NCBI GenBank assembly: GCA_022571615.1
Contig: JACZXM010000148.1
Location: forward strand, 1 to 7,141
Length of the DNA stretch: 7,141 nucleotides
Direction: 5' to 3'
From: Acidobacteriota bacterium
GTDB taxonomy: Bacteria; Acidobacteriota; UBA890; WLXD01
Position 1 is the stretch's first letter; every line of letters begins with the position of its first letter. Both the position numbers and the translations under genes were made by a program. Below, one piece after another: positions 1 to 6,669 of this stretch. The notes beneath the pieces are model-generated. The model was given only the letters and a program-made list of their open reading frames with translations. It ran no database searches and was not told the DNA's origin.

Positions 1-56
1 AGCCGTTGCAGCTCATTCTTACTCGCCACGGAAATCCAGAATTGGCTGAGCTGACC

Positions 57-76
57 AGCCGCACACTATCGCGGCT
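57..76 (-). terminator. Weak hairpin past the symporter stop (possible terminator)
   Basis: AGCCGC (57-62) and GCGGCT (71-76) are perfect inverted arms around an 8-base loop, beginning inside the TGA stop of the symporter. On the transcribed strand it is followed by GGTCAGCTCAGCC rather than a U-run, so a classical intrinsic terminator is not shown. A second, mutually exclusive 5-bp pairing (GGCTG 44-48 with CAGCC 56-60) overlaps it. Bases 1-56 hold no gene I can support. Confidence 0.25.
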
Positions 77-1479
77 CATACAATCAAAAGCTTGCGGGCT
101 CGGCGGCCGATCACCGCCACCGCCATGACGCCGGTACCGCCGACGGTGTAGGTCCGGTCCCCCCAACCCAGGTAGAAGAACACCGCCCACAGCGTTGCCA
201 CCGTAAACACGCAGGCCAGCGCCCCCTGCTTCGTGCTCCGGCGCCAGAACAGCGCCGCGATCGCGACCGGGAACAGAGAGGCGAAACCGGTGAACGACCA
301 GGTCGCAAGGTCGAAAATGCTGCGGTTCGACACCAGGAACAGCGCGTAGGTGAACGCCAGGATCAGCGAGACGAAGATTCGTCCCACGACGATCTGTCGC
401 TGGTCGCTCATGCGGCCGGAGGTTCCGTATCTCTTGACGATGTCCTCGGTGAACATGGTGCTCAGCGACAGTACCTGGGAGTCGAGCGACGACATGACCG
501 CGGCGAACACGCCGGCCCCGAGCAGGCCGGCCAGGACGCCGGGTGTGTACAGTCCGATCATCCGCACCAGGATTGAGTTGGACTGCCCACCTACCAGGCC
601 GGGGAAATCGAGGTTGCCGAAGATTCCGAGCAACACCGGCGGCAGCCACACGGCCGCGATGCAGAGCGGATAGGCGACCACGGTGAGCCGGAAGTTCTCC
701 ACTTTCTTGGCCGACAGCCAGTGCATGAACATGTGCGGGAACATGCCGGCCGAAAGCGGAATGAAGGAGTAGGTTAGCCAACGCACCTTGCTGAAGTTGT
801 CGCCGCGCACGAGGAGCTCTGGATGCGCCTCCTGGACTCGGGCCATGACCACGCTCAATCCACCCATCCGGCTCACCACGACGGCGACGGTGATTGCGCC
901 CAGAAACATGAACACCAGGGTCTGGAACGTGTTGACCCATGCCGTTCCGCGCAATCCGCCATAGGTGACGTACACCAGCACGACGAGGCAAATAACCAAT
1001 CCACCGATCCACTCCGGGACCTGGCCGCCGGTGATCTGGTTGAGCGTCAGTCCACCTGCCATCACCCCGATCAGAAGGTACGGAATGACCAAAACCACGA
1101 GCACGACGAAGAGCGCCAGTCCGAGCGCGTCGGAGTCCCAGCGGTCACGGAAAAACTGCACCTGCGTAATGTACCCGTGTCGTTTGCCGATCGACCAGGC
1201 GCGGGTTCCGACGAAGAAGAACACGGCCGGGATCACCAGCCCCGAAATGGCCGGCATGAGACCGAAGACGCCGATGCCGGCGTGGTAGGCCTCACCCGAG
1301 GAACCGAGCAAGGCAAAGGCTGTCATGTTGGTGCCGAACAGAGACATCAGCAGCACGAACGGCCCGATCGACCGCGAGGCCATGAAGTAGTCTTCGCCCG
1401 TGCGGCGGAAGAGCCGGTGGCTGAAGGCACCGATGCCCATCACCAGCAGCAGGTACACGATGATGATGAACAGCGTCAT
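76..1479 (-). CDS. Sodium:solute symporter (SSS family)
   Basis: This is a 467-residue inner-membrane transporter with about 12-13 hydrophobic helices. The SSS family signature is clear: EDYFMASRSIGPF (29-41) leading to helix 2, FGTNMTAFALLGSSGEAY (48-65), YGGLRGTAWVNTFQTLVF (173-190, the family GG-L-x-x-T-W-x-x-x-Q consensus), and AAVMSSLDSQVLSLSTMFTEDI (326-347), whose S330/S331 match the Na2 sodium-site serines of SSS proteins such as vSGLT. Substrate is not readable; family members carry pantothenate, proline, sugars, acetate, urea and others. I chose the ATG at 1479 because it overlaps the DUF3311 stop (ATGA) and begins right before helix 1; the GTG at 1503 would add eight residues that lie inside DUF3311. 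The last residues (GRRARKLLIV) are a short basic tail, and the family's usual longer C-terminal helices are absent or reduced, so a shortened C-terminus is possible. Confidence 0.93.
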   Translation of the reverse strand: MTLFIIIVYLLLVMGIGAFSHRLFRRTGEDYFMASRSIGPFVLLMSLFGTNMTAFALLGSSGEAYHAGIGVFGLMPAISGLVIPAVFFFVGTRAWSIGKRHGYITQVQFFRDRWDSDALGLALFVVLVVLVIPYLLIGVMAGGLTLNQITGGQVPEWIGGLVICLVVLVYVTYGGLRGTAWVNTFQTLVFMFLGAITVAVVVSRMGGLSVVMARVQEAHPELLVRGDNFSKVRWLTYSFIPLSAGMFPHMFMHWLSAKKVENFRLTVVAYPLCIAAVWLPPVLLGIFGNLDFPGLVGGQSNSILVRMIGLYTPGVLAGLLGAGVFAAVMSSLDSQVLSLSTMFTEDIVKRYGTSGRMSDQRQIVVGRIFVSLILAFTYALFLVSNRSIFDLATWSFTGFASLFPVAIAALFWRRSTKQGALACVFTVATLWAVFFYLGWGDRTYTVGGTGVMAVAVIGRRARKLLIV

Positions 1480-1721
1480 CGCGACCCACGCCCCTTCTGC
1501 CACGGGCTGCTTGGCGGGTCATCAACCTCCAGGTGACTCGGCCAGGCGTGGCGCACGAGCAGGACCATCACGACCGCCGTCACCACCATGTACGCGACGT
1601 GGACCACGAGCCCGACCGGCAGACCAAGGAGCAACCGGCCGTCGTTCCACAGCCACCAGTCGTTGTGCAGCACATACAGCAACGCCAGGGCACTGTAGAG
1701 CAATCCGTGTTTCCTGTTCAT
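1476..1721 (-). CDS. DUF3311-type small membrane protein, partner of the downstream symporter
   Basis: This is an 81-residue protein with two predicted membrane helices: about residues 7-17 extending through the LLYVLHNDWWLW motif, and about 31-58 (LLLGLPVGLVVHVAYMVVTAVVMVLLV). The HNDWWLW-(N/D)DGR-LLGLPVGL-HV-Y pattern is that of DUF3311 proteins, which are commonly encoded right before SSS-family transporters, as YhdT is before PanF. Its job is unknown; an accessory subunit or stabiliser of the symporter is the usual guess. The C-terminal tail (about 59-81) is polar and cytoplasmic or disordered. The ATG at 1721 has a good ribosome site, AGAGGA, about five bases upstream. Its TGA stop overlaps the symporter ATG in ATGA, so the two are probably translated as a pair. 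The gap to the flavoenzyme stop is 54 bases. Confidence 0.87.
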   Translation of the reverse strand: MNRKHGLLYSALALLYVLHNDWWLWNDGRLLLGLPVGLVVHVAYMVVTAVVMVLLVRHAWPSHLEVDDPPSSPWQKGRGSR

Positions 1722-1735
1722 GCAGTCCTCTGGCA
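1722..1735 (-). promoter_or_regulatory. Ribosome binding site of the DUF3311 gene
   Basis: AGAGGA on the minus strand lies about five bases before the ATG at 1721. It is the clearest Shine-Dalgarno match in the block. It may also supply ribosomes for the symporter through the ATGA overlap. Confidence 0.55.
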
Positions 1736-1775
1736 GCTCACCGGGTCGTGTGGAGGCACGTGACGTCGGACAGGA

Positions 1776-3068
1776 TCAGTCCTTCACCGTGCCGGGCAAC
1801 GGCTCTTCGATGCGGAAGGGCTGATATTCCGGCAACTGGCAAAACTCGTCCATCGACTCTAGCAGGCCGGTGACGTCTTTGGTGTAGACGTTGCCGATCA
1901 ACAGGTTGACCAGATCGTCCTTGCGCTCGGGAAACCGGCGCAGGAAGCCGGCGAAGTTGAAGTCTTCCGAATAGTAGGCGTAGACCAGCTTGCGGAAGGC
2001 CTCGACGCCAGCGAGGAACTGTTCGCCATGGCGTCCCAGAGTAGCCGCCGAGAGATCGTTCTGCCGGAGCGCCGCGAGAATCGAATCGGCGGCAAACTCG
2101 CCTCCCTTGAGTGCCAGGAAGACCCCGGAGGAGTAGATCGGGTCGAGAAAGCCGAAGGCGTCGCCGACCAGGACCCAGCCGTTACCGGCGATCCTACGGC
2201 TCGAGTACGAAAAGTCCTTGAGCACGCGGACGTCCTGGATCTGCTCGGATCCCTGAATGCGTTCGTGGACCGCCGAGCACTTGGCCACCTCCTGGTCGAA
2301 CACCTGCTGGGGCGTTCCGTCACGTCCCTTGACGAGTCGATCCAGTGGGCCGACCACACCGACGCTGACAATGTCGTCGGGCAGCGGGATGTACCAGAAC
2401 CAGGTCCGGGGCTCGGCAGTGTACAGGATCAACGTGGCGCCCTCGTCGATTCCCCCTCCGCGCCAGGCGCCACGGTAGCGAGTGAAGAACGAGCTTTGCA
2501 TGAGGTTCGGGTCGCCTTGCTTGAGCTTCAGGCGGCGGGCCAGAAACGCCGATTGGCCGCTCGCGTCGACCACCACGCGCGAGCCGAGCTCACGCTCGGA
2601 GCCGTCGTTGAAGCGCACCCGCACCGCCACCGCCACCGCGCGTGCCCTCTCGCCGTCGAACAGGACGTCGGTAACCCGGGCCTCCTGACACACATCGACG
2701 CCTTGCGCGCGGGCATTCTCTAGCAGCATCTGGTCGAACTCGCCGCGGTCGACTTGCCATGTCTGCGAGCTGGGGCCGGGTTCGGTCTCGGAGAAGTAGA
2801 ACGGCACGGCCGCCCGGCCGCTCTTGGAGAAGAACTGCACGCTGCGCTTGTGTGGAAAATGGCTACAGCGCATTTTTCCCAGAACCCCGAGCCGCTCCAG
2901 ACTCCAGTAGGTGGCCGGCATCAGCGATTCGCCGATGCGAAAGCGCGGAAATCTCTCGCGCTCCAGCAATGCCACGCTGCGCCCGCCCTGCGCGATGAAG
3001 GTGGCGGTGGCGCTTCCGGCAGGGCCGCCGCCGATCACGATCACGTCGTACCTATCAGACTCGGTCAT
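1776..3068 (-). CDS. FAD-dependent oxidoreductase of the flavin halogenase/geranylgeranyl reductase group
   Basis: This is a 430-residue flavoprotein of the PHBH fold. Residues 8-36 form the N-terminal Rossmann FAD-binding unit (IGGGPAGS, then acidic E36). FPRFRIGESLMPATYW (40-55) is the conserved GES segment of flavin halogenases and related reductases. WQVDRGEFDQML (104-115) and VVVDASGQSAF (165-175) follow. WFWYIP (223-228) matches the WxWxIP motif taken as diagnostic of flavin-dependent halogenases. GDAFGFLDPIYSSGVFLA (302-319) is the second FAD motif, with the DPxxSSG turn. K74 (PHKRSVQF) sits where a candidate catalytic lysine could lie, but this needs an alignment. A halogenase (Cl-/Br- plus FADH2 and O2) is plausible, but many uncharacterised relatives share these motifs and may be oxygenases or reductases. 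The ATG at 3068 has AGGTGA just upstream. The open frame extends to 3224, but that part overlaps the receptor and has no domain. No partner flavin reductase is in the window. Confidence 0.9.
   Translation of the reverse strand: MTESDRYDVIVIGGGPAGSATATFIAQGGRSVALLERERFPRFRIGESLMPATYWSLERLGVLGKMRCSHFPHKRSVQFFSKSGRAAVPFYFSETEPGPSSQTWQVDRGEFDQMLLENARAQGVDVCQEARVTDVLFDGERARAVAVAVRVRFNDGSERELGSRVVVDASGQSAFLARRLKLKQGDPNLMQSSFFTRYRGAWRGGGIDEGATLILYTAEPRTWFWYIPLPDDIVSVGVVGPLDRLVKGRDGTPQQVFDQEVAKCSAVHERIQGSEQIQDVRVLKDFSYSSRRIAGNGWVLVGDAFGFLDPIYSSGVFLALKGGEFAADSILAALRQNDLSAATLGRHGEQFLAGVEAFRKLVYAYYSEDFNFAGFLRRFPERKDDLVNLLIGNVYTKDVTGLLESMDEFCQLPEYQPFRIEEPLPGTVKD
2622..2639. repeat. Three tandem CACCGC hexamers inside the flavoenzyme gene
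   Basis: The plus strand reads CACCGC three times in a row. On the coding strand it gives alternating Ala-Val residues at about 144-149 of the flavoenzyme, in a strand before RVRFNDG. The unit is a multiple of three, so gain or loss changes length by two residues without a frameshift. Confidence 0.7.
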
Positions 3069-3078
3069 GGTCACCTGT
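3069..3078 (-). promoter_or_regulatory. Ribosome binding site deciding the flavoenzyme start
   Basis: On the minus strand AGGTGA ends two bases before the ATG at 3068, with its AGG core five bases from the ATG. It marks this start over the in-frame upstream extension, which would run into the receptor gene. Confidence 0.5.
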
Positions 3079-3092
3079 CCATCGCGGGGGGT

Positions 3093-3111
3093 AGCAGGCC
3101 CACGGCCTGCT
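3093..3111 (-). other. Intercistronic hairpin between receptor and flavoenzyme genes
   Basis: On either strand AGCAGGCC and GGCCTGCT form a perfect 8-bp GC-rich stem around a 3-base loop. It lies in the 77-base gap between the receptor stop (3146) and the flavoenzyme start (3068). No U-run follows on the transcribed strand, so it is not a standard intrinsic terminator. An RNA processing or stability element, or partial polarity, is more likely than a full stop of transcription. Confidence 0.5.
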
Positions 3112-3145
3112 CGGCCGGGATCAACGTCAGCGGTTGCCTTCCGAG

Positions 3146-5284
3146 TCAGAAGTCGTAGCCCAGGCGGAGGGTCGCTGCGATCGGATTGGCCGGGGTCACC
3201 GACTGCGACCCGAACCCACGCCACAGGTATTCGGTATCGGTGAGGTTCTTCACGTTCAGGCTCACCCGGTAACCGGCCCAGCCATAGGAGAGGGCCGCCG
3301 AAACGATGAAGGCATCCGGAATCGTGAAGCGGTTGTCCTCGGCGATGAACTGCGCGCCGACGTAGCGCGCTCCGAGTCCGATGCCGAGTCCGGAGCGAAA
3401 GCTCTTGCTGCCCCAGAAATCGAACAAGTGCTGGGGTGCAAAGGCTGGCCGATTGCCCGAGTGATCGATCACGACCGGCACCAGGCCCGTCGGACCCGGC
3501 ACCAGCAACTGTTCGGCGAACTGCGTAAGCTCGGCGTCGTTGTACGCGTACGACAGGACGGCTCGTAGGCCGCCGCCGGGCTCGGCGGCCAGCTCGAACT
3601 CGAAACCGCGCGAGCGCTGGTTGCCGACCTGTTGCGTGAAACCGTTGTCGTCCGGGATCGCGATGTTCTGACGTTCCAGCTCGTACACCGCTGCCGTGAT
3701 GCGGCCGCGCCGGTCCAGCAGTTCGAGCCGGACTCCGAACTCGACCTGCTCGCTTTCCTCGGGCTCGAGCTGGCTGAACACTCGCGGCGAGGGGGGCGCG
3801 AAGGAGCGCGAGTAGTTCCCATACAGCGACAGGTTCGGATGCGGCAGGTAGACGGCGCCCAGCATTGGCGAGATCTCGTGATCGTCTCGCTGCCGGCCGG
3901 TGAGCGGGTCGTCGAAGTCGATGACATCGAGCCGCGCTCCTACCGAGAGTTGAAACCGCTCCGAGAAGCTGATCTGGTCGATGACGTAGGGGGCGAATAT
4001 CCGGCTGCGCGTGTCACCTGCGGCGCCCTGTCCCGGCAACGGGAACGGTGGTAGACCCGGGTCGACCGGATCAACCAGATCTACCGGAGCCAGCAACCCG
4101 ATCCCCAAAGAGAACTCGTCGGCAAGCCGAGACAGCTCGACTCCCGCCAGCAAGCTGTGCTGGCTATGGCCGGTCTCGAACGACAGGATGGCCTCGAGCT
4201 GGTTGCCGAAGAAGGTCTGGTCGTCGTCGAGCGCGATGGCGGTGCGGAACACGCTGGCCTGGACCACGCCGTTGATGAGCGTGCCGCTCGAGAGCCATCT
4301 CAACCTGCGGTAGTAGAGCTTGCTGCGCAGGGTGAGGGTTTCGCTCAGGCGTCCCTGGTAGTCGACCTGGAAGCGGTAGACGTCCTGTTCCGACCGGTCG
4401 AGTGGCGAATTGTAGTTGTTCTTGCGATCGACATCGGGCACCGCGTTCAGCAGCAGTGGGACGCCGGCATCGGGAGCGAACTCGGAGCGCACGTACTCGA
4501 AGCTGGTGTTGACCGAATGATGGTCCGAGAGCCGCCAGCTCAAGGCCGGGTTGACCGCGACCACCGTATTGGCCTTCTGGTTCCGGTAGCCCCGAGCGTC
4601 TCGAACTAGGGCATTGACCCGAAACGCGAGGTCGCTCTGTGGCGAGCCGAAGTTGGCATCGACGGTGCCCTCGACGGTGGAAAAGCTACCGAAGGCGGCG
4701 CCGATGTCCAGGCTGCTGAGCGGGAAGGGCTGTTTGCGCACCAGGTTGACCGTCCCCGCCAAAGGATTGCTACCGTATAGGAATCCGCCGGGACCCTTGA
4801 GCACTTCGACCAACTCGATGTTGTACAGCTGGTAGAACGTCGCCTCCGGCTCCGGCGCGCCATCGGTAAGGATCAGGCTGCTGCTGAGCGAGTCGAAGCC
4901 GCGGATCACGAAGTAGTCGTGGACCCCGAAACCGGGTTGTACATTGATGCTGCTCACGTTGCGCAGAGCGTCTCCGAGAACTTGCCCATACTGCTGCTCG
5001 AACAGCGCCCGGGTAACCACCCCCACGTTGTTGGGCGTCAGCCGCAACGACAACGGCAGCTTGGAAACAATTGTGTTCGACCGCGGGACCAGCGGCAGGC
5101 TGCCCTCGACGAAGATGAACTCGGTGGTACGGAGATCGAGGGTCTGAGCCTGTTGCCGCAGATCATCTTGTGCTTCCGTGTTCTGCCACGCCAGGGCGTT
5201 GGAGGTCAGGGCGCAGGAGGCGGCGAGCGTCGCCACCAGGAGAGCTGCTGCGGATCTGGTCATTAGGGTCAGACTCCAGGTCAT
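3146..5284 (-). CDS. TonB-dependent outer-membrane receptor (siderophore/heme receptor type)
   Basis: From the ATG at 5284 this is 712 residues, a usual length for the family. A signal peptide covers about residues 8-32 (basic MTR, hydrophobic AAALLVATLAAS, then NALA before WQ as the likely signal peptidase I site). A possible, non-canonical TonB box, EFIFVEG, is at 55-61. The plug domain spans about 68-186 and carries VIRGF (126-130), ILTDGAPE (138-145), VEVLKGPGGFLYGSNPLAGTVNLV (in 159-182) and RKQP. The rest is a 22-strand-type barrel with alternating aromatic strands, a barrel motif LKNLTDTEY-like segment (VKNLTDTEYLW) near the end, and a C-terminal aromatic LRLGYDF for outer-membrane assembly. 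The plug order resembles TonB-siderophore receptors (FhuA/FecA-like), but the ligand cannot be read from sequence. The start overlaps the radical SAM stop in ATGA, which suggests translational coupling. An alternative ATG at 5263 (705 residues) keeps the whole signal peptide and has TGGAG upstream. I do not favour the longer frame up to 5680. Confidence 0.95.
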   Translation of the reverse strand: MTWSLTLMTRSAAALLVATLAASCALTSNALAWQNTEAQDDLRQQAQTLDLRTTEFIFVEGSLPLVPRSNTIVSKLPLSLRLTPNNVGVVTRALFEQQYGQVLGDALRNVSSINVQPGFGVHDYFVIRGFDSLSSSLILTDGAPEPEATFYQLYNIELVEVLKGPGGFLYGSNPLAGTVNLVRKQPFPLSSLDIGAAFGSFSTVEGTVDANFGSPQSDLAFRVNALVRDARGYRNQKANTVVAVNPALSWRLSDHHSVNTSFEYVRSEFAPDAGVPLLLNAVPDVDRKNNYNSPLDRSEQDVYRFQVDYQGRLSETLTLRSKLYYRRLRWLSSGTLINGVVQASVFRTAIALDDDQTFFGNQLEAILSFETGHSQHSLLAGVELSRLADEFSLGIGLLAPVDLVDPVDPGLPPFPLPGQGAAGDTRSRIFAPYVIDQISFSERFQLSVGARLDVIDFDDPLTGRQRDDHEISPMLGAVYLPHPNLSLYGNYSRSFAPPSPRVFSQLEPEESEQVEFGVRLELLDRRGRITAAVYELERQNIAIPDDNGFTQQVGNQRSRGFEFELAAEPGGGLRAVLSYAYNDAELTQFAEQLLVPGPTGLVPVVIDHSGNRPAFAPQHLFDFWGSKSFRSGLGIGLGARYVGAQFIAEDNRFTIPDAFIVSAALSYGWAGYRVSLNVKNLTDTEYLWRGFGSQSVTPANPIAATLRLGYDF

Positions 5285-6654
5285 GTGTAGCGGGCGGGTC
5301 GGTGCTCCGGGGCGTAGAACTCGGGTAGCAGCATGTCGACCTGTAGCAGCCCGTTCGGGGTCAGCTCCACGGCGTCCTCGGTGGTGTTCAACATGCCCTG
5401 CTGCGCGAGCTTGTCGAAAGCCGGGCCGAACTGCTCGAGGATATCGATACCGAACTTGTGCCGGAAATAGCTCACCTCGAGCGAGCCTGTCTTCATCTGC
5501 AGGATCACCTCCCTCGTCAGACGATCCAAGGGCGTGGTCGAGTAGGCACGCTCGAGCGGTAGCTCGTCGATTGCAACTCGTTCCAGGTAACTGCTCCAGC
5601 TGGCGGTGTTCTGGGCATGCACGCCGGACAGATGGCCGAACGAGGACACACCTGTACCCAGCATGTCGGCACCGTGCCACAGAGAGTCACGGTACAGGAA
5701 GCTCCCGCGCGTGTCCTTGCGAACCATCGTGTACGAACTCGAGATCTCGTAGCCCGCCGACGCCAGCTGGTCGAAAGCATACGCGTGCCATTCTCGCTTG
5801 AGCGTCCAATCGGCCAGTTCGGCGCCCAGCGCACCGTCCAGCAACTGCCGGGAGAACCGCGTGTTGTAGGGCAGTTCCATCTGGTAGATGGTCACCGAGT
5901 CCGGGCCGACATCGATGGTCTCGCGAACGGACTGGCGCCAGGTCTCCCAGGTCTCACCGATCAGACCCGCGATCAGGTCGATGTTGAGCTGCTCGAACTC
6001 GAGCGCCCGAATCCAGGGCAACGCGCGGTAGGTCTCCATACTGACGTGAGCGCGGCCGTTGATCTCGAGGATATGGTCGTTGAAGTTCTGCACCCCGAGG
6101 CTCAGGCGAGTGACGCCGATGCTACGGATCGTGGCGAGCTTGGATTCGCTCAGCGTGCCGGGCTCGCACTCGAACGCGATCTCACCGGCCCGGTCCCACG
6201 GCAATACCGCCTGCACGCGGTCGACGAGCTCTCGCAGATGCTTGCCGGCGATGTACGAAGGGGTCCCGCCGCCAAAGTACACGAAGCTCACCGGGCGCCC
6301 GGCAACGGCCGGCTGTTGCCCGTACAGCTCGATCTCTCGCGCCAGAGCATCGCAGTAAGCCTCCACCTGGGCGGCGTTCTTATCGGTGTAGAGCCGGAAG
6401 TAGCAGAACTTGCAGCGCTTGCGGCAAAAAGGAATGTGCAGGTACAGACCCAGCGGCGGAGATTCACTCGTCCAGGGGGTGTCCAGCGCCCGTTGGAACG
6501 CGTCCAGGTGGTCGCCGTTCCAGAGCGAATAGGGAGGGTAGTTGGAGACGAAGACGCTGCCCACCTCGGTCTGCTTGAGTTCGAGGCGATGGGTCGCGGG
6601 CTCGGGGCGCAATTCGAGTGGAGCTTTGTTGCCGGAAACTGCGCGGGTATCCAT
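5281..6654 (-). CDS. HemN-like radical SAM enzyme (coproporphyrinogen III oxidase family; HemW/HutW type)
   Basis: This is a 457-residue protein. The radical SAM [4Fe-4S] motif CX3CX2C is at C77, C81 and C84 within HIPFCRKRCKFCYF. It is followed by the SAM-binding GGGTPSY (128-134), FECEPGTL (161-168, the HemN E-x-x-P strand), LSLGVQNFND (184-193) and LNIDLIAGL (223-231). The C-terminal part (about 380-447, including LEVSYFRHKFGI and VELTPNGLLQVD) looks like the HemN_C winged domain. HemN proper carries CX3CX2CXC; here the fourth position is F86, as in HemW and HemN-like methyltransferases, so I do not call it a coproporphyrinogen dehydrogenase. Relatives include the heme chaperone HemW, heme-opening ChuW/HutW, and class C radical SAM methyltransferases or cyclopropanases. 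Its place directly before a TonB receptor favours a HutW-like or metabolite-tailoring role. The ATG at 6654 has only a weak, distant AGCAGG upstream. Its stop overlaps the receptor start (ATGA). Confidence 0.9.
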   Translation of the reverse strand: MDTRAVSGNKAPLELRPEPATHRLELKQTEVGSVFVSNYPPYSLWNGDHLDAFQRALDTPWTSESPPLGLYLHIPFCRKRCKFCYFRLYTDKNAAQVEAYCDALAREIELYGQQPAVAGRPVSFVYFGGGTPSYIAGKHLRELVDRVQAVLPWDRAGEIAFECEPGTLSESKLATIRSIGVTRLSLGVQNFNDHILEINGRAHVSMETYRALPWIRALEFEQLNIDLIAGLIGETWETWRQSVRETIDVGPDSVTIYQMELPYNTRFSRQLLDGALGAELADWTLKREWHAYAFDQLASAGYEISSSYTMVRKDTRGSFLYRDSLWHGADMLGTGVSSFGHLSGVHAQNTASWSSYLERVAIDELPLERAYSTTPLDRLTREVILQMKTGSLEVSYFRHKFGIDILEQFGPAFDKLAQQGMLNTTEDAVELTPNGLLQVDMLLPEFYAPEHRPARYT

Positions 6655-6669
6655 CGTAGAGGAGGCCTG

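Noticed and set aside
1480..1503. GTG start for the symporter at 1503
   Set aside because: The ATG at 1479 forms a stop/start overlap with DUF3311 and begins directly before the first helix, so the GTG adds nothing.
823..1536. 237-codon open frame on the plus strand opposite the symporter
   Set aside because: The translation is dominated by His, Asp, Glu and Arg, as expected for the reverse complement of a hydrophobic membrane gene, and shows no family motif.
3069..3224. 52-residue N-terminal extension of the flavoenzyme
   Set aside because: It overlaps the receptor's 3' end, is rich in Arg, Pro and Gly without a domain, and the ATG at 3068 has a ribosome site and begins right before the FAD fold.
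5208..5222. Lipoprotein signal in the receptor (LAASC)
   Set aside because: The lipobox is poor (Ala at -3, Ser at -1), while a good signal peptidase I site (NALA before WQ) follows, as expected for an outer-membrane barrel.
5285..5680. 132-residue N-terminal extension of the receptor
   Set aside because: It lies inside the radical SAM gene in another frame and would bury the signal peptide inside the protein.
5281..6654. Annotation as oxygen-independent coproporphyrinogen III oxidase (hemN)
   Set aside because: The fourth cysteine of the HemN CX3CX2CXC motif is replaced by Phe, and the setting is not a heme biosynthesis operon.
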